Notes: generated by a model not told the origin, from the letters alone. A stretch of 24,119 bases of DNA from RGIG4140 sp045532865 (GCA_045532865.1 JAZSGT010000040.1:1-24119), one strand, 5' to 3'. Positions 13,436 to 22,354 are shown, counted from the first letter of the stretch. A program made the numbers and translations.

Positions 13436-15118
13436 TTAATAGTTTTCTTCTTCAACTTCGTCTTTTTTTGGTTCTTTAATGCGTCCAATTTGAGCTTTTG
13501 GAAAGATGTTTAGTACGCTTCTTAATGGTTCTGTTCGTTTTAAATCTTCAATAATAAGACCTGTTTTTTCGGCTTTATCTTCTTTGAGAGTGTTTGTTTT
13601 TGCATCTTGTTGGATGCTAATTTCCCATCTAATGCCTGTTTTTAATGTTAAAAATTTTGTTAATTCTGCGCTAAAACCTCTGGGTGAATCGGGTGTGAAT
13701 GCGCAAACAATTTTTCCTTTTTCAATACTGATGGGTCTAATATACGTTTCGATATTAAAAGCTAAAAGACGTTCTTTTGCCTCTTTTGCAAGGTCTGATA
13801 TATCTTTGAGCGTTTTAATGTTGTCACAATTGAAAACGGGTGTGCTACTCTGTGAGTTTGATTGTCTTTGTTGATTTTGTTGTGTTGAAGTGAATTGTCT
13901 TTGTTGAGTGTGTGTTTCACTTGATGTTGAAGTTTCTTCGTTTTTAGATTGTTCAACAGTTATAGTGTTTTTTTTTATGTCGGATAAAACAGTTCCAAGG
14001 GGTGGAATTTCACTTAAAAATGCAAGACGAATTAAAACCATTTCAAGAGCAATTAAAGGATTGTCTGCCATTTTAATCTCATTAAGACCTTTAAGCAGAA
14101 TTTGCCATGCACTGGTTAAAGTTGCCATAGATAAATTGTTTGCAAGCTCTTTTCCTCGTGTGCGTTCAGCTTCTGGTATGGTATGGTCATTTGCAAGTTC
14201 AGGTATGATTTTAACACGTGTCAACCAGTGAGTTAAAGAAAGTAAATCTTGTGCTGTCATCATAGGGTCAGAACCTGATGAATACTGGATTTGTAAATAA
14301 TCAAGTGTCTTTTTTACATCTCCATGCATGAGTGCATCAAATAAGTCAAATAGACTGGTTCGGTCTGTAACGCCAAGCATTTGACGAATATCTTCAGCTT
14401 TTAAATTATAGTTAAACTGTGTCATTGCTTGGTCAAGAAGTGATAATGAATCGCGACAAGAGCCATCTCCAGCTCTGGCAATTAAACGCAAAGCTTCTTC
14501 TTCAGCTTGGATATTTTCTTGTTCTGAAATGTATTGCAAATGTTTGGTAAGTAAATCCTCATCTAGTCGTTTTAAATCAAAACGCTGACACCGTGATAAA
14601 ATGGTAATAGGTACTTTTCGAATTTCTGTTGTTGCTAAAATAAATTTAATACGTTCAGGTGGTTCCTCAAGCGTTTTCAACAAAGCATTAAAAGCAGCTT
14701 TTGACAACATGTGAACTTCGTCAATGATATAAATTTTAAATCTGGCAGAAACGGGATTGTATTTTGCGCTTTCGATAATTTCTCTAATATTATCAACACC
14801 TGTATTGCTGGCTGCATCAATTTCAATAACATCAATATGAGAATCGGCTGCAATTTCTTGACAGTGTTTGCAAATACCACAAGGGTTGGGAGTCATTGAA
14901 CCCGTACCATCTGGTCCGATGCAGTTTAATCCCTTTGCAATAATACGTGCAGAGCTTGTTTTTCCAACGCCTCGAATGCCTGTAAGCATGTATGCATGTG
15001 CAAGTCTATTATGTTCAATAGCATTTGTGATTGTTTGAACCAATGCTTCTTGCCCGACAAGATCTTTAAAAACTTGTGGTCTATATTTGCGAGCAAGAAC
15101 GTGTGAGGCGTTTTTCAT
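13436..15118 (-). CDS. dnaX: DNA polymerase III tau (and possibly gamma) subunit
   Basis: The 560-residue clamp-loader ATPase carries Walker A GIRGVGKT at about 47-54, four zinc-binding cysteines (C66, C80, C83, C86), Walker B IIDEVHML at about 131-138, the sensor/arginine-finger strand LATTEIRKVPITILSRCQRF, then domain III to about residue 375. A Ser/Thr/Gln-rich linker (about 395-425) leads to the tau-specific C-terminal domain. The ATG at 15118 is chosen (AAGGA 8 nt upstream, MKNASHVLARKYRPQVF); an upstream in-frame ATG at 15172 would add 18 residues and overlap the -35. An A9 run (13968-13976 on the plus strand) lies at codons for K382-K383, where both alternative frames stop within a few codons. 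Confidence 0.95.
   Translation of the reverse strand: MKNASHVLARKYRPQVFKDLVGQEALVQTITNAIEHNRLAHAYMLTGIRGVGKTSSARIIAKGLNCIGPDGTGSMTPNPCGICKHCQEIAADSHIDVIEIDAASNTGVDNIREIIESAKYNPVSARFKIYIIDEVHMLSKAAFNALLKTLEEPPERIKFILATTEIRKVPITILSRCQRFDLKRLDEDLLTKHLQYISEQENIQAEEEALRLIARAGDGSCRDSLSLLDQAMTQFNYNLKAEDIRQMLGVTDRTSLFDLFDALMHGDVKKTLDYLQIQYSSGSDPMMTAQDLLSLTHWLTRVKIIPELANDHTIPEAERTRGKELANNLSMATLTSAWQILLKGLNEIKMADNPLIALEMVLIRLAFLSEIPPLGTVLSDIKKNTITVEQSKNEETSTSSETHTQQRQFTSTQQNQQRQSNSQSSTPVFNCDNIKTLKDISDLAKEAKERLLAFNIETYIRPISIEKGKIVCAFTPDSPRGFSAELTKFLTLKTGIRWEISIQQDAKTNTLKEDKAEKTGLIIEDLKRTEPLRSVLNIFPKAQIGRIKEPKKDEVEEENY
13968..13976 (-). other. A9 slippage run in dnaX
   Basis: The coding strand reads ATA AAA AAA AAC, so it contains nine A and the slippery heptamers A AAA AAA and A AAA AAC. 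An added A or a -1 ribosomal shift gives KKKHYNC then TGA. A lost A gives KKTL then TAA. Either would yield a product of about 385-390 residues ending just after domain III, the size expected for a gamma-type subunit. Thermus dnaX is known to use transcriptional slippage at a nine-A run. Confidence 0.5.
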
Positions 15119-15143
15119 ATTATAAATCCTTTTGATTTTGGGT

Positions 15144-15172
15144 AACATAGCATATTTATACCAAAGGGTCAA
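15144..15172 (-). promoter_or_regulatory. Promoter of dnaX
   Basis: On the minus strand TTGACC (15167-15172) and TATGTT (15144-15149) are exactly 17 bp apart. The start point would be near 15137, about 20 nt before the ATG. Confidence 0.6.
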
Positions 15173-15201
15173 GTAAATGCGTAAAAAACACCAAAATTTA
15201 T

Positions 15202-15615
15202 TTATATATTGCTGTTGCTTAAGATTAAAATACGTTCAACCATGGCATAAAAACCGTTTCTTCTTGTTGGAGAGAGATGGGATTCAAGGCCGAGCTGCTT
15301 AAAAATTTCAATGAGATTTATGTTTTGAATTTCTTGAGTCGTTTTACCGTTAATAAGTATAAGTAAAATAGCTTCTAACCCTCGAACAATATGCGCGTCA
15401 CTTGTTGCATTGAAAAAATGTTTTCCATCTTTTTCAACGTGAACAAACCAAACCTGTGACATGCATCCGTCAACCTTATTTTTATCTGTTTTGTCATTTT
15501 GATTAAAAGGTGGAAGCTGATCACCGAGTTCGATTAAATACCTATATCTATCTTCCCAATTTTCGAGGTAGGAAAAATTTTCTATTAATTCTTCAATTTC
15601 CATCTTATTACTCAT
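15202..15615 (-). CDS. sufE: SufE-family cysteine desulfurase activator
   Basis: The 137-residue protein matches SufE/CsdE. It accepts persulfide sulfur from a SufS-type desulfurase for Fe-S cluster assembly. The active-site loop is DGCMSQVWF with Cys51, followed by the family's DAHIVRGLEAILLILINGKTTQEI and HLSPTRRNGFYAMVERI. The ATG overlaps the TGA of the preceding small gene (ATGA), so it is translationally coupled to it. No suf operon genes are in the window, so this SufE stands apart from its likely partner. Confidence 0.92.
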   Translation of the reverse strand: MSNKMEIEELIENFSYLENWEDRYRYLIELGDQLPPFNQNDKTDKNKVDGCMSQVWFVHVEKDGKHFFNATSDAHIVRGLEAILLILINGKTTQEIQNINLIEIFKQLGLESHLSPTRRNGFYAMVERILILSNSNI

Positions 15616-15821
15616 TGATCTTTTTCAGCATCTTCAGGGGAAAGTTGTTCCATTTCATTTTCTGGCATTGCATCTGGAATTTCTTGCTCTAATTCAATTT
15701 GTTGTTGTTCTTGAACAGAAGGTGTGTCTGTATAGACGGGTTTTGGATCTTCTTTTGTTAGTTTGTGTGCCAAAGATATTAAAACAACAATTAATATGAC
15801 GCCTAGAATTTTTCTTATCAT
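15612..15821 (-). CDS. Small single-span membrane protein, function unknown
   Basis: The 69-residue product has an uncleaved-looking N-terminal hydrophobic anchor (ILGVILIVVLISLAH) and a hydrophilic tail rich in Glu, Gln and Pro. The tail has no fold or motif that I recognise. A GAG-type ribosome site precedes the ATG at 15821. It overlaps sufE by 4 bp (ATGA), which supports real translation, and it may serve mainly to couple sufE expression. Confidence 0.62.
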   Translation of the reverse strand: MIRKILGVILIVVLISLAHKLTKEDPKPVYTDTPSVQEQQQIELEQEIPDAMPENEMEQLSPEDAEKDQ

Positions 15822-15916
15822 TTTTATCTCATTTTTTGTTCTGACTATTTGATTTTTATATTTTCAGATGAAAAAAAAATAAAATCAAGGTTTTTCTTTT
15901 CTTTTTTTTTATTTTG

Positions 15917-15925
15917 TGATAGAAT
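15917..15925 (+). promoter_or_regulatory. Extended -10 promoter element for birA-rnj
   Basis: TGaTAGAAT forms an extended -10 (15917-15925) with no good -35. Transcription would start near 15931-15933, only 1-3 nt before the ATG at 15934. With no ribosome site visible, birA may be read from a leaderless mRNA. Confidence 0.45.
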
Positions 15926-15933
15926 ACCACGAA

Positions 15934-16614
15934 ATGAATTGGAAATTAATATATTTAGATAAGGTGACAAGTACAAATGATGTGGCAAAAGATTTGCCTC
16001 ATCAAACGGTTGTTGTGGCTAGAGAACAAACAAAAGGTAGGGGTAGATGTTCTAGGTCTTGGGTAAGCGAGCCAGATAATTTGTTTTGTTCTATTGTTCT
16101 TAAAAATTATGGAATAAAGACCCCTTTATTATCATTTGTTTTAGGGGTAAGTGTTGTTGAAAGTTTAAAAGGATTTGAAGCAAAATTAAAGTGGCCTAAT
16201 GATGTTTTGATTGATGGGAAAAAGGTCGCTGGTATTTTGCTTGAAAATGAAGAAGATAAATTAATTGCTGGTGTTGGAATTAATACAAAGAAAATTCCAG
16301 TCGGTAATTTTTTGTATCCAGTTGGATGCTTGAATGATGTATTTTCAAATGAGGTGTTGTTGAATACATTTTTGAATAATTTAGCACAAAATTTGGATGT
16401 TTTTGAAAAGGAAGGATTTTTTAAAATTCGCCAAAAATGGTTGTCATATGCTGTGGGGGTTGGGCAGAAAATTTCAGTTCAGCTTCCTCATATGAAGTTA
16501 GAAGGGTTATTTGAAGATATGACACTCGAAGGGGCGATTTTGTTGAAGTTAAGCGATATGACATTAAAACGTATTACTGCAGGTGATGTGTTTTTATTAA
16601 ACAAAGGAATATAA
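15934..16614 (+). CDS. birA: Biotin--[acetyl-CoA carboxylase] ligase, monofunctional
   Basis: The 226-residue enzyme activates biotin as biotinyl-AMP and attaches it to the carboxylase carrier protein. It shows STND near the N-terminus, the biotin/ATP loop GRGRCSRSW, KWPNDVL, and the catalytic lysine region GKKVAGILLE, then a small C-terminal domain. It has no N-terminal HTH, so unlike E. coli BirA it cannot repress the biotin operon. In the ATP loop the usual GRGRRGR is GRGRCSR. I chose the ATG at 15934 (MNWKLIYLDKVTSTND) over a GTG at 15916 that lies inside the -10. Its stop shares a base with the rnj start (TAATG). Confidence 0.92.
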   Translation: MNWKLIYLDKVTSTNDVAKDLPHQTVVVAREQTKGRGRCSRSWVSEPDNLFCSIVLKNYGIKTPLLSFVLGVSVVESLKGFEAKLKWPNDVLIDGKKVAGILLENEEDKLIAGVGINTKKIPVGNFLYPVGCLNDVFSNEVLLNTFLNNLAQNLDVFEKEGFFKIRQKWLSYAVGVGQKISVQLPHMKLEGLFEDMTLEGAILLKLSDMTLKRITAGDVFLLNKGI

Positions 16615-18290
16615 TGATGAATGAAGAATTAGATGAGGTAATAATCCCAAATGATAAGCTTGTGTTTGTGCCACTTGGGGGTGCAACAGGTGTTGGAATG
16701 AATTGTTTTGCTTATGGTTACAAAGGTAAGTGGCTTGTTGTTGATTTGGGTGTTGGTTTTCCAGGTGATGGGTTGCCTGGTGTTGATGTGTTATTACCGG
16801 ATGTTTCGTTTTTAGAAACGCACAAGAAAGATATTGTAGGACTTGTTATTACTCACGGACATGAGGATCATATTGGTGCTGTTGGTCGTTTGTGGAGATC
16901 TTTACAATGTCCGATTTATTTAACACCATTTGCTAATGAATTGTTGGAAAGTAAATTGGTCGAATCAGGATTGTTAGGTCGGGTGGATGTTAATGTTTGT
17001 GCTTTGGATTCTGTTGTAGAATTAGGTCCATTTGAAATTGAGTTTGTTTCTATGAGCCATTCAATTCCAGAGGCAAATGCACTTAAAATTACAACAAAGG
17101 AAGGGGTTGTTGTTCATACGGGAGATTGGAAGTTATCGCCGGATCCAGTGCTTGATCAAAAAACAAATGAAAAAAGATTAAAAGCTATTGGAAAAGAAGG
17201 TGTTTTGGCCCTTGTTTGTGATTCGACAAATGTGTTTAGTGCTGAAACAAATATGACGGAATTAGATGTTGCAAATGAGCTTGTGAAATTGATTTCTAAA
17301 TTTGAAGGAAGACAAGTTGCTGTTGCTTGTTTTGCTTCAAATGTGAGTCGAGTTAAAAGTATTTATCATGCAGCAAAAGAAAATGGTCGTGATGTTTGTT
17401 TGATGGGACGCAGTTTGTGGCGAATGGATGCTGCTGCACGTGCCTGTGGTTATTTTGATGATATTCCTGAATTTTTGTCTGAATCAGAAGCATTGGAAAA
17501 ACCGGTTGGTTCTGTTCTTTATATCTGCACAGGTTCTCAAGGTGAACCAAGATCTGCATTGAGTAATTTGTCGGCTTTAACGCCTCAAAAAAATTCTGTC
17601 TTTTTTGGACCAGGAGATGTGGTTGTTTTTTCATCAAGAATTATTCCGGGAAATGAAAAAGCAATTGCATTATTACAAAAACGTTTTAAAACAAAGGACG
17701 TTAAAATTGTTACAAACAAAGATGCTGATATTCATGTTTCTGGGCACTTTTCTGGTAAAGAATTGCAACAAATGTATAAGTGGATAAAACCAAAAATTGC
17801 GCTTCCAGTTCATGGGGAAGCTCGCGAGCTGAATGAGCATGTTAACTTAGCACTTAAGTGGGGCGCAAAATATGCTTATGCATTGGAAGATGGTGAAGTG
17901 CTTGTTTTGGATAAAAATCCTGAAAAAATAGGTCAAGTTCCAGTTGGTATTTTAGCTGTTGATGGAAAGAAAATTCTCTCATTAGGTGCTGAAGTTATTC
18001 GAAAACGCAGAAAGATGATTGAAGATGGTACAATGGTTGTGACATTGGTATTAAATTCAGATAATCTTATATTAGGACAGCCTAAAATATCTTCTTTTGG
18101 TTTAATCGAAGAAGGTTGTGATGATGAAGTAAGATTGAAAAATGAATTGATGAGCGAAGTTGAATCATTGAAAAAAGACATGAATAGAGATGATTTGGTT
18201 GAAAATGCGATTCGCACGGCTGTTCGTCGCTTCTTAAAAGAATTTTATGGCAAAAAGCCATTGATTGAAGTGCATTTGGTTCGGATTTAA
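16614..18290 (+). CDS. rnj: Ribonuclease J
   Basis: The 558-residue beta-CASP metallo-beta-lactamase is RNase J, a 5'-3' exonuclease and endonuclease in rRNA and mRNA processing. The metal site shows HGHEDH at 81-86, H149 (SMSHS) and D171 (HTGDW). The beta-CASP region includes CTGSQGEP, and the late motifs HVSGHFSGKEL and PVHGEARE follow. The C-terminal domain ends AVRRFLKEFYGKKPLIEVHLVRI. Length is normal. The ATG at 16614 overlaps birA by one base, with AGGA at 16604-16607; ATG 16617 is an alternative. Pairing with birA is a common alphaproteobacterial arrangement. Confidence 0.95.
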   Translation: MMNEELDEVIIPNDKLVFVPLGGATGVGMNCFAYGYKGKWLVVDLGVGFPGDGLPGVDVLLPDVSFLETHKKDIVGLVITHGHEDHIGAVGRLWRSLQCPIYLTPFANELLESKLVESGLLGRVDVNVCALDSVVELGPFEIEFVSMSHSIPEANALKITTKEGVVVHTGDWKLSPDPVLDQKTNEKRLKAIGKEGVLALVCDSTNVFSAETNMTELDVANELVKLISKFEGRQVAVACFASNVSRVKSIYHAAKENGRDVCLMGRSLWRMDAAARACGYFDDIPEFLSESEALEKPVGSVLYICTGSQGEPRSALSNLSALTPQKNSVFFGPGDVVVFSSRIIPGNEKAIALLQKRFKTKDVKIVTNKDADIHVSGHFSGKELQQMYKWIKPKIALPVHGEARELNEHVNLALKWGAKYAYALEDGEVLVLDKNPEKIGQVPVGILAVDGKKILSLGAEVIRKRRKMIEDGTMVVTLVLNSDNLILGQPKISSFGLIEEGCDDEVRLKNELMSEVESLKKDMNRDDLVENAIRTAVRRFLKEFYGKKPLIEVHLVRI

Positions 18291-18365
18291 TCAAAAAAGA
18301 GGCTTGCTAAAAAAAATAAAAGATGCTAGGTTGAGTCTATAAATATCTTAAAAAAAGGAGAAAGC

Positions 18366-19172
18366 ATGGCTGAAAAATATAATGTGATTTGTATCAAATG
18401 GGGTGGTTATTATAAGGCAAAAGATGTGAATAATCTTTGCTCAATGATTAAAAGAAACACAAATTTTGATATTGATTTTTATTGTTTTACAGAAGATGCA
18501 ACTGATTTAAATGAAGATATTATTGTAAAGCCTTTGCCTGAGTTTCAAAATGTAAAAGCAGGTGAAGAAGAATATGCTAAAAAATACGCCTATCGAAAAG
18601 AGGCTGCACTTTGTGATGATGCCTTGGGTGGTTTGACAGGTCAACGTGTTTTCTTTTTTGATTTAGATTCTTTAATTGTCGGTAATTTAGATGAGTTTTT
18701 TAAATATCCACAAGAAGAAAAATTTTATATTATAAATGATTGGCATACAAATGGTGACCATGTTGGGCAGGCAAGTTGCTATTCTTGGGTTGTTGGGACT
18801 TTGGGGTTTGTTAAAAAATATTTTGAAGATCACCCAAAAGAAGTGGTTGATAAATTTTATACAGCTTCACAAGAATATCTTTCATCGAAAGTTATTGAAA
18901 AATGGGGGCATTTGAATTTTTGGCCTGAAAACTGGTTTAAAAGTTTTCGTTTCCATTGTTTGCCATTTCCGTTGTTTCGTTATTTTAGCACACCTAAAAT
19001 GCCACAGGTTGAAGGGTTAAAAATGATTGCTTTTCATGGTAATCCAGGGTTGCAAGATGCAATTAATGGGGTTTGGTGTTCTAATCCTAATGATCGAAAA
19101 TATCCAAGAGGGTATAAGAAATTGTACAAACACGTATTGCCATCTAAGTGGATTTTAGATTATTGGAAATAG
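18366..19172 (+). CDS. GT-A fold glycosyltransferase, specificity unknown
   Basis: The 268-residue protein opens with IKWGGYYKAKDVNNLCSMIKRN, then DFYCFTEDATDLNEDI, and has a DxD in FFFDLDSLIVGNLDEFF (D99 and D101). The late HGNPGLQDA resembles the metal-binding HG/GxP region of GT8-like enzymes. It has no signal peptide and is probably cytoplasmic, acting on a lipid-linked or LPS acceptor. GGAG precedes the ATG. It stands apart from the glycan operon and is convergent with the dciA-like gene, with only 17 bp between. A possible weak promoter lies at 18304-18332 (TTGCTA, 17 bp, TAGGTT). Confidence 0.75.
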   Translation: MAEKYNVICIKWGGYYKAKDVNNLCSMIKRNTNFDIDFYCFTEDATDLNEDIIVKPLPEFQNVKAGEEEYAKKYAYRKEAALCDDALGGLTGQRVFFFDLDSLIVGNLDEFFKYPQEEKFYIINDWHTNGDHVGQASCYSWVVGTLGFVKKYFEDHPKEVVDKFYTASQEYLSSKVIEKWGHLNFWPENWFKSFRFHCLPFPLFRYFSTPKMPQVEGLKMIAFHGNPGLQDAINGVWCSNPNDRKYPRGYKKLYKHVLPSKWILDYWK

Positions 19173-19189
19173 TTTTAAATTTATTTTAT

Positions 19190-19702
19190 TTATTTTTCAA
19201 GACGAGAGATGCCTAGTTGATAGACCATCTCTCTGAGTGTTTCATCTTCAATAGGGGCGACTTTAGCTTTTAATTCATTGACTTGCTGTTCTGTTACGAA
19301 TTTTTTTGGTATAACAGGAGGTGGCATTTTAAAAGAAATTTTCCCTTGTGAGATTTTAATTTTTCCAACAGCGGGATAGCCGAAGAAAAAATTAATTCGC
19401 TCCATTACTTTATGTTTTTGATGTTCAAATAAAATAGCAAAAGCCCCACCAGCGCTTTTAACGTGTAAAGTCCCATTTGTTCGATTGTCTTTTTCAAATG
19501 TTAATTTTTCAGGACGAATGCCTTTTGCAAGGTGTTCTCCTACAATGTCATCCCAGTAAGATAACACATCTGTTCCTGCAAATCCACGTTGCCCAAGAAT
19601 GGGTTGGGTGATGTGTTTGATTTCCATTGTCAAACGTTCTAAACCTTCAAATGTTCGCCGTCTTTCAGGTTTATAGTCTTTTTTTTGTTTGGATTCACTC
19701 AT
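19190..19702 (-). CDS. DUF721/DciA-like protein
   Basis: The 170-residue product matches the DUF721 family. DciA members load replicative helicase in bacteria lacking DnaC or DnaI. Recognisable parts are VLSYWDDIVGEHLAKGIRPEKL and LHVKSAGGAFAILFEHQKHKVMERINFFFGYPAVGKIKI. The C-terminal ~50 residues (after MPPPVIPKK) look like a flexible tail. The ATG lies 2 bp after the tgt stop, so it depends on the tgt transcript; that neighbourhood gives no functional hint. A helicase-loading role is inferred from the family only. Confidence 0.8.
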   Translation of the reverse strand: MSESKQKKDYKPERRRTFEGLERLTMEIKHITQPILGQRGFAGTDVLSYWDDIVGEHLAKGIRPEKLTFEKDNRTNGTLHVKSAGGAFAILFEHQKHKVMERINFFFGYPAVGKIKISQGKISFKMPPPVIPKKFVTEQQVNELKAKVAPIEDETLREMVYQLGISRLEK

Positions 19703-19704
19703 AA

Positions 19705-20820
19705 TTACATCTTTTTATCATTTTTGTACGTTGACATAAAATCATTATGTAACTGTTCAAAGCGATTTTCTTCAATAGCTGTTCTAATTTGTTGCATCAA
19801 TCGTTGATAAAAACGAATATTATGCCATGTTAAAAGCATGCAACCCAAAATTTCACCAGCTTTGAAGAGGTGGTGCATATAACCTCTGGTATATTGTGTA
19901 CAACATGGACAGTCACAATCAGAATCCAAAGGTAAATGCGAATCTCTATGACAAGCATTGTGAATATTTAATACGCCGTGAGAAGTAAAGGCTTGTCCAG
20001 TTCTGCCTGACCTTGAAGGCATAACGCAGTCAAACATGTCGACTCCACGTTTAACAGAACCAACAATGTCGCTTGGACGACCAACACCCATTAAATACCT
20101 TGGTTTGTCTTCAGGAAGAGCTGGAGCTGCATAATCTAATACGCTGAACATAATTTCTTGCCCTTCGCCAACAGCCAATCCTCCGATGGCGTATCCATCA
20201 AAACCAATATCTGTAAGGGCTTTAATGGATTGCATTCTTAAATCTTGATGCATGCCTCCTTGCATGATACCGAAAAGCCCGTATCCTTCTCTATCAATGA
20301 AGGCGTCTTTTGACCTTTTGGCCCAGCGCATAGATCGTTCCATTGATTTTTTGACTGTTTCATAAGGAGCAGGGAATTTAACACATTCATCAAATGCCAT
20401 TGTAATGTTTGAATCTAAAAGATGTTGAATTTCCATGGATCGTTCAGGAGTTAAAACATGTTTTGCCCCATTAATATGAGATTGAAATGTAACGCCCTCT
20501 TCTGTAATAGAGCGAAGAGAGGATAAACTCATAACTTGAAAACCACCGGAATCGGTTAAAATTGGACCATCCCAATTCATAAATTTATGCAATCCACCAA
20601 ATGAGGCAACACGTTCAGCAGTTGGCCTGAGCATGAGGTGATAGGTGTTGCCTAAAAGAATTTCAGCACCTGTCGCTTTGACAGATTCTGGAAGCATCGC
20701 TTTAACAGTTCCAGCAGTTCCAACAGGCATGAATGCAGGTGTTTGAACATCGCCATGTGCAGTTGAGAGTGTCCCACGTCGTGCATTTTGTTCTTTGTTT
20801 TTTATTTGAAATTTTAGCAT
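19705..20820 (-). CDS. tgt: Queuine tRNA-ribosyltransferase (tRNA-guanine transglycosylase)
   Basis: The 371-residue enzyme swaps guanine 34 for preQ1 in tRNAs with GUN anticodons. Key residues are visible: D90 in TDSGGFQV, GGLAVGEG at 213-220, nucleophile D264 in DCVMPSRSGRTGQAF, and the zinc ligands C302, C304, C307 and H333, at the same numbers as in E. coli Tgt. The ATG at 20820 is used; a TTG at 20826 is the only further upstream option. An AAGAAG ribosome site precedes it. It is divergent from lepB, sharing a 73-bp intergenic region. Confidence 0.97.
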   Translation of the reverse strand: MLKFQIKNKEQNARRGTLSTAHGDVQTPAFMPVGTAGTVKAMLPESVKATGAEILLGNTYHLMLRPTAERVASFGGLHKFMNWDGPILTDSGGFQVMSLSSLRSITEEGVTFQSHINGAKHVLTPERSMEIQHLLDSNITMAFDECVKFPAPYETVKKSMERSMRWAKRSKDAFIDREGYGLFGIMQGGMHQDLRMQSIKALTDIGFDGYAIGGLAVGEGQEIMFSVLDYAAPALPEDKPRYLMGVGRPSDIVGSVKRGVDMFDCVMPSRSGRTGQAFTSHGVLNIHNACHRDSHLPLDSDCDCPCCTQYTRGYMHHLFKAGEILGCMLLTWHNIRFYQRLMQQIRTAIEENRFEQLHNDFMSTYKNDKKM

Positions 20821-20864
20821 GGACAAAATCTTCTTTCTATGATAAGCTAATCAAAATTTTGTAA

Positions 20865-20870
20865 TATACT
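20865..20870 (+). promoter_or_regulatory. Possible -10 of lepB in the tgt/lepB divergent region
   Basis: TATACT matches the -10 consensus at five of six positions and would start RNA near 20877. No convincing -35 is present. On the other strand TATCAT (complement of 20837-20842) could serve tgt. GGAG for lepB is at 20879-20882, a rather long 11 nt from the ATG. Confidence 0.35.
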
Positions 20871-20893
20871 ATCATATTGGAGATGAAATTTCA

Positions 20894-21658
20894 ATGAAAA
20901 AAGAAGGAATGGGAGTTGGTTTCTTGTTAAATATATTTAAGAATATGTGTGGTTTTGTACTTGCTGTTTTGTTAGCTCTTGTTATTAGAACATTTGCATA
21001 TGAACCTTATAATATTCCATCTGGTTCTATGTTTCCAACACTTTTGATAGGTGATCATTTGTTTATTTCAAAATATCCCTATGGGTATTCAAGACACTCT
21101 TTTATTGGTTCACTTCCATTGATTCCTAATGGCCGTTTATTTGAAAAGCTTCCTAAATTGGGAGATGTTGTTGTTTTTCGTGTAACACCAAAAATTATGC
21201 CATCATTAACAACATCTGTTGATTATATCAAACGAGTTGTAGCTTTGCCAGGTGATACAATTCAAATGAAACAAGGTCGTTTGTACATTAATGGAAAAAT
21301 GGTTGAAAGAACTTTTCTTAAAAAAGAAGAAGTTGAAATTGAAGGAAATAAGGTCTTATACACAAAATATGAAGAAACGCTTCCAAATGGTGTGAAACAT
21401 TTTATCTATGAAGTTGATGATATGGTTAAGTCGGATGATACGCCTTTAGTTACCGTGCCAGAAGGACACTTTTTTGCAATGGGGGATAATCGCGATAATT
21501 CCTATGATAGTCGATTTTTTGGTTCTGTTCCTTTAACGCATTTGGAAGGTCGGGCTGAAATTATTTTTTATTCAACAAATGGAACAGGTTTTTTCTTTGA
21601 ATTTTGGAGATGGCCAAGTTTTATTCGAATGGAACGTTTGTTTAACAAAATTTATTAA
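20894..21658 (+). CDS. lepB: Signal peptidase I
   Basis: The 254-residue type I signal peptidase has one N-terminal membrane span (about 17-34). It has catalytic Ser45 in IPSGSMFPTL, Lys113 in VDYIKRVVALPGD, and the closing box GDNRDNSYDSR at about 197-207. It cleaves leader peptides of exported proteins on the outer face of the inner membrane, including the DsbA-like and TesA-like proteins of this window. It is first in lepB-rnc-era-recO, a classic order, with 9 bp to rnc. Confidence 0.97.
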   Translation: MKKEGMGVGFLLNIFKNMCGFVLAVLLALVIRTFAYEPYNIPSGSMFPTLLIGDHLFISKYPYGYSRHSFIGSLPLIPNGRLFEKLPKLGDVVVFRVTPKIMPSLTTSVDYIKRVVALPGDTIQMKQGRLYINGKMVERTFLKKEEVEIEGNKVLYTKYEETLPNGVKHFIYEVDDMVKSDDTPLVTVPEGHFFAMGDNRDNSYDSRFFGSVPLTHLEGRAEIIFYSTNGTGFFFEFWRWPSFIRMERLFNKIY

Positions 21659-21667
21659 AGGGGTTAA

Positions 21668-22354
21668 ATGATAACAGTATCTCAGCAGATTTTAAAAGAG
21701 ATTAAATCTTCTAAAAATTTTAAAAAGGCCGTCACTCTTGCTATTGGAGGTAAGGGTGCTGCATATGAACGTTTAGAGTTTTTGGGAGATCGGGTTTTGG
21801 GACTTGTTATTGCTGATTTGTTATATCAAAAGTTTCCCTTTGAAAAAGAAGGAGATTGGGCTGTAAGGTTTACATCTTTGGTTAAGGAACATACATTGGC
21901 TGAGGTTTCTAAAAAACTGGAGCTAGATAAAGATTTAATTACAAATGAAGAACATTTGCGACAAAATGAATCTATTTTAGCAGATGTATGCGAGGCTGTT
22001 TTAGGTGTGATTTATTTAGAAAAAGGTCTGGATGTGGTAAAAATTTTTGTTGATCCACTTTGGTCGCCTTATTTAAATGAAAAAGTTATGTCCACAAAAG
22101 ATTATAAAACGCAGCTGCAAGAGTGGTGTCAAAAAAACAAAGGGATTATCCCTGAATATCGGGTTATTTCAAAAACAGGTCCAGATCATGATCCTTGTTT
22201 TGAAGTTGAAGTTTTTGTACCAGATGTTGGTGTCGAACGAGCAAAGGGTTCCTCAAAAAAAGAAGCGATGACATTGGCTGCAAAAGAATTGCTGCAAAAA
22301 TGTCCCTTATTAACAAAAAAGAAACGTAAAAGAGATAAAAATGGAAATAAATAA
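21668..22354 (+). CDS. rnc: Ribonuclease III
   Basis: The 228-residue double-strand-specific RNase has the signature ERLEFLGDRVLGL (E37, D41) and the second acidic pair ADVCEAVLG (D106, E109). A dsRNA-binding domain follows at about 144-215 (KTQLQEW to GSSKKEAMTLAAKELL). A very basic tail (KKKRKRDKNGNK) ends the protein. In the signature, Arg replaces the usual Ser of LGDS. It matures rRNA and regulates some mRNAs. A GGGG ribosome site precedes the ATG, and the gene overlaps era by 14 bp. Confidence 0.95.
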   Translation: MITVSQQILKEIKSSKNFKKAVTLAIGGKGAAYERLEFLGDRVLGLVIADLLYQKFPFEKEGDWAVRFTSLVKEHTLAEVSKKLELDKDLITNEEHLRQNESILADVCEAVLGVIYLEKGLDVVKIFVDPLWSPYLNEKVMSTKDYKTQLQEWCQKNKGIIPEYRVISKTGPDHDPCFEVEVFVPDVGVERAKGSSKKEAMTLAAKELLQKCPLLTKKKRKRDKNGNK

